From Asterionellopsis glacialis (lineage: Eukaryota > Bacillariophyta > Plagiogrammaphyceae > Rhaphoneidales > Asterionellopsidaceae): a stretch of DNA of 17,594 nucleotides. The position numbers were made by a program, and so were the translations under genes. The DNA lies in NCBI GenBank assembly GCA_014885115.2, contig WKLE02001348.1, positions 1 through 17,594 of the forward strand, in the 5' to 3' direction. This document shows positions 10,001 through 17,594 of the stretch, piece by piece; position 1 is the first letter of the stretch; every line of letters begins with the position of its first letter. The notes beneath the pieces were generated by a model. The model searched no databases. It was not told the DNA's origin and was given only the letters and a program-made list of their open reading frames with translations.

Positions 10001-13000
10001 TGCTAATTACGCCACTGCATACTAGATCCAAATCCATTTCAAAGTTTTTTGTGTGTAATACAACTTTTGGTGCCAATATATTTACAGTTAAAAATATGCA
10101 ATATAAAGATACTTAGAAATTGGTCTGATTGTTGGTCTTCTCTCTTTTTTAATGTTTATGTAAAATGTCTTCACATTGGCCTGACTGACTTTCATTGAAT
10201 GAAAGCAGAGTAAAAGGATTATTACTGGGTGAACTTCATTCCTAAAGTTGTGGTTCAATCATTAGTGCTGGCCTACATTTCTTGTAAATAAGTAGTACAC
10301 ACTGACTGATTTCCCCTCTTTTCTCTAATATGCTTTCAGTAAGTTATTGATCATACATTGCATAACATTTGAACATCCTATTCTGCTGTTCTTAGTTAAT
10401 AGTGTTACTGTTCTCTAGTATTAAATGGTGAATTTAAAGAAAAATCTGGCCAAGATTATTTGCTTGGCAATACCATTAATTACATTGTCTGCAGATTTTA
10501 GAAAGTATTTCTTCACATCTTTTAACCTGCACTGTCACATGGTTTTCTCTAGTTCTCCATAATGCATTGAGTAAGAACAAGGCAAATGAGAATCAAAAAT
10601 TGCTAGTATGAAGTGGTGGTAATCATCCCCAGTCAACAATCAGCATGACTATTGGAAGAACTGTTCTATGAAGCAGTAAATAATATCTAATCATTTATCA
10701 CCAAGTTTTGCCTGGGACAATTTTTTTTTCATCCCCACATAATTTATAGGGTACAATACTTTTTCATCAAAAATTATTTCTGGTAATATAAGTAATATTA
10801 AAGCCAAAGCTGTTGTATGATTGGAAACCTTTTTGAAAAGTTGCAGCAGCTTTTCATGATACAGAGGATAATAAATCTTACAATTGCTGGAATTCCCTGA
10901 ACTTCAAAAGTTCTCCTAAAGCACTGCCATCAATTTATATCATCCCCAAATATTTTGTTCAACAAAAACAAAAGAAATACAATATATTAGGTAAAGATTG
11001 TGCACAACCATCATATTACTATCAAAAGATCCACTCTATATTGTTCCATTTTACACAAGTACTTTTTTTTACTCCTATAGTGCCTCATTTTTTACTATAT
11101 CACATATATGACACACTTTTGGCTAACAGCATGATGAGTTACATTCAATAGGTAGACAGAACTTTTTAAAGTATATTAATTTCAGTTGTCAATAAGAGGG
11201 GATTTCTTGGAAAGTCAAGAATACATGGATGTTAAAGAAAATATTTTGGACATTCCTTTAAATACTACAAGAGAAGTTATGGGTGTCTAGACAGAAAATA
11301 CACAAGGTTCTGTACATTCAGTTGTTTTAATGTACCATGTGGATCACACATATAATATGTCTTTGACTGGTTCTAAAATGCCAAATAATGATATTCAGAA
11401 GCCAGTCAGAAGGGTTATTTAGAAAGATCAACCAAAACTAAAACCTTATAGTAGAGGTATGACCCAAAATTGACATAAGAAATAGGCTGTGGAAGGTCAA
11501 TAGAAATGATGGAGTTATTCAAAACAGCTCTTGCTGTAGCTTGTGGTTATTTTCTACTATTTGTCTGCTGAAATTTTAAAGTAGTAATATGGTCTTGGTA
11601 TTCAACCCAGTATGATAACTTAAAGGCCAACAAACAGTTTTACATAAATTATGGTATCAGCCAAATTTTGACTTGTTTTGATATCACATCTCCTACCTCC
11701 TCCTGGCTTCCAAAAAACACCAAGGCATTTTAGATTCAATATGTTATTGACTTTTGACATCTGATTGTAGCAGTTTTGTCAGAAATTTAATTCAATTATA
11801 AGTGAACATTTTTGAACCTGATGCCAGTAAAGTTACTAAATTTGGTGGTACTTTCAATCAACAAATGATTAGAAGAAGGATGGTCACTTAAAGATTGTAA
11901 TACTGTAAAATGGGATCAGTGTAGCTTCTTGGAATTATTATAGCAAAATGCTTAAAATACTAAGCTTGTGCAATGGATATTCTCAATTTTTCAATAAGTC
12001 ATGGAGGGCACAAGTTTGGAGTCAAGTAACAAAGAGGACTACTATTGCTATAGCAATAATGGTCTAAAATAATGTTTTGGTGTGCTTTGGTTCAGCAACT
12101 AGAGGCAGCAAAAGTGATAGACAACAAGAACAACACATTATCATATTTTTCTATAATTAGTAACATTTAAGAAGGTAAAAAAAGAATACTGTTACTAAAG
12201 TTCTGATGTTTTAGATTTTTTTTGCAAAACAAACTCTGGTGCTAGTGGCAAAATTCTCAATAAATGCTCAACAGCATGACCACATTATTATTTTTGCAGC
12301 ATACATACCAAATATGCATAGGCACTCAAGTAGTAATATTGAATGTTGATTTGCAGATGCCCCCCTTCTCTGTTTCATAGCAAATATATACTTGCCTTGT
12401 TATCAGTTCACAAATATTATACAAAACAAGCACTTATCAATCCTACCCTTACTAGTGATTAGCATCTATGTGCACCAAACCCTGACAAGTTTTGCAAAAA
12501 GAATTGATAACACACATTATGGAATAAAGTAATGTCACATTATTTGGTGTACCTTCTCATATGATAACCATCCAGATACACCAGACTAGAAAGGAAAATA
12601 TCACCATACCAAGATAGGTGAAAGAATTGTTAAGAGGTTACACTCTAGGAGAATGGTTTTCTCTCTAGACAGAAGTGGACACTGAACAATGCTTCTTATA
12701 AAAGTGACTACTGTTCATATGAAAATCAATGCTACCACCACACAAGAATAATCCAAGAAAATGTGGTCCTCCTATACACTTTTATCTTCTTCTACTACAG
12801 TATTTATGCTTTGAACTTAATATAAATTTGACACACATTTCTAGTAAGTATTACTTAAACAACATTTAAATTATGTTTTTCTAATCTTGCTGGCAAAGAC
12901 AACTGTGTTGTACTTAACTTTGTTGGTGGTATAGTATGAGAAATAACCAAAGATTTTGGAAATCCAAAGAAGGAGCGCTCAAGAAAGCAGAAAGTCATAA

Positions 13001-13728
13001 AGTACTTTCAGACAGAGGCAGAAGAAGGTACACTATACCATTCCGACCCCCCAAATTGGAGCAAGAAAAAGAAGAGTAGCTACTATTTGCCTTTGGTAAT
13101 AAATTAGGAGTCACTTACATGAGGCTCTATCAGTTGTGATGGATTAGAAAAGAACAGCAGCACTGGTGGCTTTGGGGAAGCATCCCATTATGCTAGATTC
13201 AACCAAAAAATACAAGCAACAAAACCATTCCTGCTAGATGACCAGGAGCAGTGAGACCTGATGATGTTTGTTCCAACAATAGTATGGTGAAAACTTGACT
13301 TTGAACCTGATTTGGATTCAAGTCAGGTCAGCCAAAGAAAATTTGGATTTTTGTAGCTTTTACTGGATGTACTACAAAATCATGTCACTACTTTAGGTTA
13401 CAAGCTAGTCTATTTCATAAATGTTTTCTTGGAGCAAGAAGAAAACATCAAATATAAAAAAATAAAAACAAAAAAATTGATTGCTGACAGTGCCTAGAGA
13501 TTAGAAAGTACTAGCATATGGAATCTTATGTGTGTGACTGTCAGGATGACACAAAACCACAAAGAATCTTACTAAAATAACCCCCCTCCATTATTATCAT
13601 AAACAAATCACTCTTCCTTCTCAATTCTACACCACCACCTTTTAGGATTGGAGAGAAAACACAAAATTACTGCTAGTTGCAGGATAGCTCTAGATTGTAA
13701 ATTACACATACTTTGCAATTAAAAAACC
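7074..13728. other. AT-rich, gene-free, CpG-depleted block
   Basis: Reading every line on the plus strand I find only ten CpG dinucleotides, near 7339, 8627, 8686, 8882, 8943, 9599, 9739, 10010, 12976 and 13044. At about one-third G+C (estimated from sampled lines), roughly 180 would be expected. The reverse dinucleotide GpC is common: 10 occur in 12241-12360, where CpG is zero. TpG and CpA look raised. No protein family is recognisable in six frames and stops are dense. I see no tRNA, rRNA, LTR pair, terminal inverted repeat or long tandem array; only short items such as (GT)6 at 8155-8166, a 13-nt tandem duplication at 8528-8553 and a 16-bp palindrome at 12043-12058. Candidates are methylated heterochromatin, decayed transposon DNA or a centromere-like island. 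The composition is directly visible; its meaning is inferred. Confidence 0.85.
12043..12058. repeat. Perfect 16-bp palindrome in the CpG-poor block
   Basis: TATTGCTA at 12043-12050 is followed immediately by its reverse complement TAGCAATA. No flanking repeat array or gene gives it a role; it may be chance in AT-rich DNA. Confidence 0.8.
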
Positions 13729-13805
13729 CGAAAAGGAACAAACGAAGTGTAATGTGTTGGGTACTATGCATGTATAGGCAGAGTATACTTGCTTTAGGTT
13801 TGATT

Positions 13806-13816
13806 GGGGGGGGGGG
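13806..13816 (+). repeat. Run of eleven G
   Basis: An uninterrupted G11 lies about 140 nt beyond the stop codon of the dioxygenase-ankyrin gene, so on that gene's strand it would be C11 in or after the 3' untranslated region. The length is likely to vary between isolates and is prone to sequencing error. Confidence 0.9.
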
Positions 13817-13955
13817 TCAACATTTATGTTATAGCACTACATAAATTATCATCTAGAGTTTCATGTTTTTCTCGCTGGCATACCTACATGATCCCACATG
13901 ATTATTCTGTATGGGTTATCCATATAACACCACCTTTACCCACTTTCTCTGTTTT

Positions 13956-15799
13956 TTACAGTTCAGGTCCAATATTGAGGGCATCAAAACTACGTAAAAG
14001 ATTAGTCACGGCATGATCTTTTCCCAACATGGTTTCTGCAATGTACAAGGGTGTTGCACCTGCACCAAAGTGAGTCCGTTCATTGATATTGGCACCATTG
14101 TCGAGTAAATATTTCAAAACTTCATCATGTCCACCACGTGTGGCTTCATGGATGGGTGCCCATCCATTTTCATCTTTATGATTCACCAACTTTTTATCAT
14201 GAGATACAAATTTTCGAACCGCATTTATATTACCCGATTGAGCAGCCATGTGTACATTGTCTATAGATCCAGTCACGGATGACCGACGTTGGGATCTTTG
14301 ATTACCAGGATGCTGACGTCTCCAATTCGCTTCTTCTGGTGTACCAGGAATACTATAATATATGTTCATATTATTCATATATTGATAATTAGTTTAAACA
14401 CGAGAGAGAGAGAGAGTCGTAGGTGTAGTCATAGTTTCAAATCCACAAGAACAACAAGAAAAAAGAAAGAGACAAGACACACAAAAGAAGGAGGAGATTT
14501 GATTGCATGAGATCACGCGTACACATCTATGCTTTGCATACATACATGACTTGCCATTCCGTGCGTGTCAGTTGACACATTACATCCTTCCCTAACATAT
14601 TCATCATTATGAGATGCATAAACAAGACAAGAATCGTACCCTAAAGTCATGATGACTACTTACATGTAAGATGGTAATCCATTATTATCGCCTTCATCAA
14701 TTTCATGTCCACCTGCACGACGTGCTACAGCTTCCTTATACTTTTCATCGACATGAGATTTGTCTTTGGCGGCCTTGTCAGCTGCTGCTGCTGCTTCTTT
14801 GGCATTATGACGTATAGAATGTCCAACAGGTTCAAAGTGTATAAATATATTGGCCATGTATTCACCCTTGAGGGGGAAGGGACGTCCATGCAAGACGGAA
14901 TGGGATTCGTACAATACCATGTCACCGGGTAACATGGTAACATTGGTTGCCTTCCCATCATGGCCATACACTTCTAAAGGCCATGGTTCATCTACATTTT
15001 GGGCTACATTAATGATGGCTGAACTTACCAAAGGTAATCGATCGACATGTGTGGCCAATACAGCACCTTCAGTATAGATGCGGATACCATACAAACTGCA
15101 ATCCGTTAATTCTTCACCTGTCCATTCTTGAATGGTTTCACGTGCGGCATCCCATATCTTGCGTTTAATGGTACTCCCTCCACCACGCAAGGTACGGTCC
15201 TCCACACTTACCATGTAGGTGGGCGATGCCCAATTGTTTGTGTAGGTATTGCCCTTTCCCCAATTCTCCTCCTTTTCCAACATGGTATGTTTATTGTCTT
15301 CCCAGAACTTTTGAATTAATTTCCATACACTTTCGGGGGCACGTATTTTTTTAAATCCCACGTCCGTATAATTGGTCATGCTTTGAGGTTGTCGTAAACT
15401 CATGGCGAATCGATCCAGCTCATTGACTTTACATCGTGAATTCTTTCCAAATTTGTCAATGCATCCTTGAAAGAAATCATCATAAAACTTTTGACGGTTC
15501 CCCAACGGTTGAATGACTGTATCTTGATATTCTTTAGGTGTTGCATGATTCGAAGGATCTACATTGTGCGGCAACCAGGGATAATTCGTTGTTACATGAT
15601 CGTAGTGCATAGGAAAACTAACATCCACACCATACTCGACAGGTGTTTCGTCCGATTGAGGAACAAAGACTTCTTTTTCTTCTTGCTTTGTTTGACGTGA
15701 AAACAATCCAGCAGAGACAACATGATGTGTCGATTCCAACGAAACAAGTAACAATGTCACAAGTGTCCTAGTGCTGGTAGCCTTTCTCGTCATTCTCAT
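13956..15799 (-). CDS. Secreted prolyl-4-hydroxylase-like Fe(II)/2OG dioxygenase with C-terminal ankyrin repeats, two exons
   Basis: Exon 1 (15799-14664) encodes a signal peptide (about residues 1-30, TLVTLLLVSLESTHHVVSA) and a dioxygenase domain. The iron ligands appear as H251xD253 in ATHVDR and H304 in SVLHGRPFPLKG; R306 or K311 may bind 2-oxoglutarate. Unspliced, the frame ends at once at TAA within ACATGTAAGT, a consensus donor. Splicing from 14663 to 14353 joins AT to T (Ile) and continues in frame as LPSYIIPGTPEEANWRRQHP into about three ankyrin repeats (spliced residues about 409-505: VHMAAQSGN, GWAPIHEATRGG, ATPLYIAETMLG). The total is 510 residues. The fold and ligands point to hydroxylation of a peptidyl or related substrate in the secretory pathway; the substrate is unknown. 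The next Met (residue 3) is an alternative start. Read as two separate genes, exon 2 would start MNNMNIYYS, which is less convincing. Confidence 0.85.
14353..14663 (-). other. Predicted intron of the dioxygenase-ankyrin gene
   Basis: The intron is 311 nt, with donor GTAAGT (14663-14658) and acceptor ATTATAG ending at 14353. It has pyrimidine-rich stretches, including a CT repeat (GA repeat on the plus strand, 14402-14416) about 50 nt before the acceptor. Splice phase is 2 on both sides, keeping the frame. It removes the stop at 14662-14660 and the ATG codons that make the ankyrin frame look like a separate gene. Confidence 0.78.
14402..14416 (+). repeat. GA microsatellite (intronic CT tract)
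   Basis: Seven GA units plus G. On the gene's strand this is a CT tract inside the predicted intron and may act as part of the pyrimidine tract. Confidence 0.9.
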
Positions 15800-16079
15800 A
15801 CTGACTAACGTAATCGTCGAGACGAGACTCTTTCAATTGATTATTGGCTTGCTGTTACTTCAGTGTAGAATGACAACAAACGGTTTCGGTCGTCGTGTCT
15901 TTGTCTTCTGTGCCTCCTGTGTAGTTGCTATCCTTCGATCGATTTTTCTAGAAAATTGCGATGACCCATTCCATTCTCGTTGAAGCGTGGTCGTGTGAAA
16001 GAAAAGATGTTCGCTACCAGATAATACTTATTATAGTATCTGGTACGCGAATCTAGGGTCCTAATGGAAGCAGGTATGT

Positions 16080-16290
16080 CTCCTATACGACAGTCAGTAC
16101 CTCGATTCAACGCACCAGGGTACCTTGTACCAGGTAGCTAATCCCTGGTACTAATCCTACTTAACTTGTACCCTTAATACTGATTCCTAAATACCAGGTA
16201 CCTTACAGGTACAGGTTTACATATACGAGTAGGTGGTACCAGGTACGGAGTATTGCTTTGTAGCTTTATACCTGGTACCCAGGTACAGTA
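16080..16290. repeat. GTAC-dense stretch with repeated ACCAGGTAC-type words
   Basis: GTAC occurs about 12 times in roughly 210 bases, where about one is expected by chance. Words such as GGTACCAGGTAC and GTACCTGG recur in both orientations, so many arms can pair. The stretch lies upstream of the dioxygenase gene. The open frame 16233-16457 is made largely of this repeat and is not a gene. Confidence 0.85.
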
Positions 16291-16711
16291 CCTGGTATGT
16301 CCTTGGTTGCATGGCACAAATGGGAACTCCCTCTTCCGCCGCCTCCTTTGATCATTTGAATTTTTTTGTCATAGTAATTCAACGCTCACCTGCTGGTTCC
16401 AAATTCACGTACAAGCCTTGTGCATGTGTACAAACAGGGATAGTCCTTACCAAGTAGTCTTATCCACATAAAATAGTACTCGGGTACAAGGTACATATTA
16501 GAATCATTACCCGGTATTCCTTTACAAGACTTAGATAAGAACGATTAAAATGATTGGAGTAGCGGATCGTGGTTTATTTCATAGACTACTTCTTAATGAG
16601 GACATTTCAAAAGATCTCGGATAATAAATGTCACAAGTCTGAGTGCTCCACTGATGGGAAGTGGAAGAAAACTAAAATTAAGACCTATCGGATAAGGTTA
16701 GAATTATGAAA

Positions 16712-16780
16712 TTTGCAGTGCACACTGCAAAATACCAAAAAGAGAACTCTCTCTCTCTAGAGAGAGTACCTGTACAGGTA
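16712..16780. repeat. Cluster of three palindromes
   Basis: TTTGCAGTG (16712-16720) and CACTGCAAA (16723-16731) are complementary arms with a 2-base spacer. CTCTCTCTAGAGAGAG (16751-16766) is a perfect 16-bp palindrome, and TACCTGTACAGGTA (16767-16780) is a perfect 14-bp palindrome directly abutting it. Possible roles are protein binding sites, a transcript hairpin or cruciform DNA; none can be chosen from sequence. Confidence 0.85.
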
Positions 16781-17395
16781 GAGGGTCTTACAGACGGTAA
16801 AGTCAGTAGGACTAGGACCAATCGGTTACCGGCAGGACCTTAGGACAATGCTGACCAAAAAAAAAACCTTTTCACAAATTCAGAAAATGTGTGACTACAA
16901 CTTGGCTGCTTCCTCTCTTTCGAGAATATTTTGACTATATTCCTGGTGCTGCATTACGCAATCAAACTGACTGTACCAGTACCAAAAAAAAAAAAAAAGG
17001 ATTTAGTAACGCAATGGTGTTGTTATCAAAAACGACACGAACAACCAAAAAATTAAATACCCAAGTTTAATTGAAAAAAGGTAAACCCAAACACAAAATA
17101 ATAAATTTTTCTCTCTAGACCGTTTACTACAAGTATTGATTTTCACACCTTCAAAAATTCCCAAAAAAGCCGTCCATCATGAGTAAACTTGTCACATTTT
17201 ACGTTCCGTCAACACATACTATAATCTACAATGCTGTTGTCTGGACATGAAACAGAACCTTTCAAAAAATATTCGTTCGGTCACATATATTGTTACATTT
17301 TTCCAAAATACTTTTGTGCGTCTTTTTTTTTCTTGCCAAAAACAAAAAAAATGGAAAAGACGCTCTACAAAAATTTTGTTGTTTCCATTTCGTGC

Positions 17396-17594
17396 TTACT
17401 CAGCGTTGACTTCATCCGCAGCTTCCTCATCAGGTTCAGGGACAGCAAGGGCTTGCTCCTTGGGGACTTCTTCGTCGTTACCGCAGAAGAGAGCAGAATG
17501 TCCCTTGATCATAATGAAGGCACTAAGAACAGAGGATCCAAGAATGCAGCATCCCATGACAATAAAGGCATCGTAGTAGTCCAATTGACGGAAA
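17396..17594 (-). CDS. C-terminal end of a membrane protein, possibly an NRT2-type nitrate transporter (5'-partial)
   Basis: The frame is open to the window edge (FRQLDYYDAF...), so the start is missing and the TTG at 17584 is not a start. About 65 residues are visible. One membrane span (DAFIVMGCCILGSSVLSAFIMI) leads to KGHSALFCGNDEE and an acidic, Glu/Pro/Ala-rich tail ending in NAE and a TGA stop. A last helix followed by KG-S-LF and a charged tail resembles the end of major-facilitator nitrate transporters of algae, but this is a weak match from a short piece. Other multi-pass transporters are equally possible. Confidence 0.7.
   Translation of the reverse strand, partial: FRQLDYYDAFIVMGCCILGSSVLSAFIMIKGHSALFCGNDEEVPKEQALAVPEPDEEAADEVNAE

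Larger units (their letters stand above)
15800..17395. other. Intergenic region between two minus-strand genes, no gene supported
   Basis: This region should hold the promoter and leader of the dioxygenase gene (near 15800-16050) and the 3' region of the transporter-like gene (below 17396). CpG is normal here: 12 in 15781-15960, and 9 in the AT-rich 16981-17280. It contains the GTAC-dense stretch 16080-16290, clustered palindromes at 16712-16780 and poly(A) runs at 16857-16866 (A10) and 16984-16998 (A15). I looked for tRNA arms and snRNA signatures and saw none that I trust. Confidence 0.6.

Noticed and set aside
7074..13728. Strand asymmetry of A versus T as a replication-origin signal
   Set aside because: Sampled lines show T excess in parts of 8.7-10.6 kb and A excess in parts of 11.1-13.7 kb, but several lines contradict the trend.
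13804..14016. 70-codon plus-strand frame overlapping the ankyrin exon
   Set aside because: Antisense to a supported exon and begins in the G11 run.
16233..16457. 74-codon plus-strand frame
   Set aside because: Its first part is built from the GTAC repeats and no domain is visible.
16646..16672. Possible hammerhead ribozyme core (CTGATG followed by GAAG and GAAAA)
   Set aside because: The conserved CTGANGA core is not satisfied (CTGATGG) and the GAAA box is not placed to close the stems.
17247..17576. 109-codon plus-strand frame
   Set aside because: Mostly antisense to the transporter-like C-terminus, with a poly-Phe/Lys start from AT-rich DNA.
1..17594. CRISPR array, bacterial operon signals, tRNA or rRNA
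   Set aside because: No regularly spaced repeats, no Shine-Dalgarno pattern, and no convincing tRNA T-arm or rRNA core; the introns point to a eukaryote.

Overview
The window looks like nuclear DNA from a stramenopile alga, most likely a diatom. The genes are compact and use the standard code. Two genes carry short GT-AG introns with strong donors (GTACGT and GTAAGT). The gene set fits a marine alga: a surface protein of SdrD-B-like repeats plus a Lys/Ser/Gly-rich segment, a DDX60-type DExH helicase, a secreted Fe(II)/2-oxoglutarate dioxygenase joined to ankyrin repeats, and the end of a membrane transporter. Intergenic DNA is rich in GTAC-containing palindromes. The organism assignment is inference; no ribosomal or organelle marker is present.

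Layout: (1) 1-1883, plus strand: the 3' part of a type I membrane protein gene with 99-residue repeats, a 33-residue tandem repeat, one membrane span and a Cys-containing tail. (2) 1884-2564: gap between two convergent genes. (3) 2565-6542, minus strand: DDX60-like helicase, probably two exons with a 195-nt (or 207-nt) intron. (4) 6543-7073: helicase upstream region with GTAC palindromes. (5) 7074-13728: a 6.65-kb AT-rich, gene-free block with almost no CpG (10 counted by eye, none in 10012-12975). (6) 13956-15799, minus strand: two adjacent open frames that a phase-matched intron joins into one 510-residue dioxygenase-ankyrin protein. (7) 15800-17395: intergenic DNA with normal CpG, a GTAC-dense stretch and clustered palindromes. 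(8) 17396-17594, minus strand: the C-terminus of a membrane protein, possibly a nitrate transporter.

The genes do not form a pathway; they look like ordinary neighbours on a chromosome arm. The most unusual element is the CpG desert. Its composition contrasts sharply with intergenic DNA 3 kb away, including equally AT-rich stretches. It suggests long-term cytosine methylation and deamination of a silent domain (heterochromatin, decayed mobile DNA or a centromere-like region), but sequence alone does not decide which.
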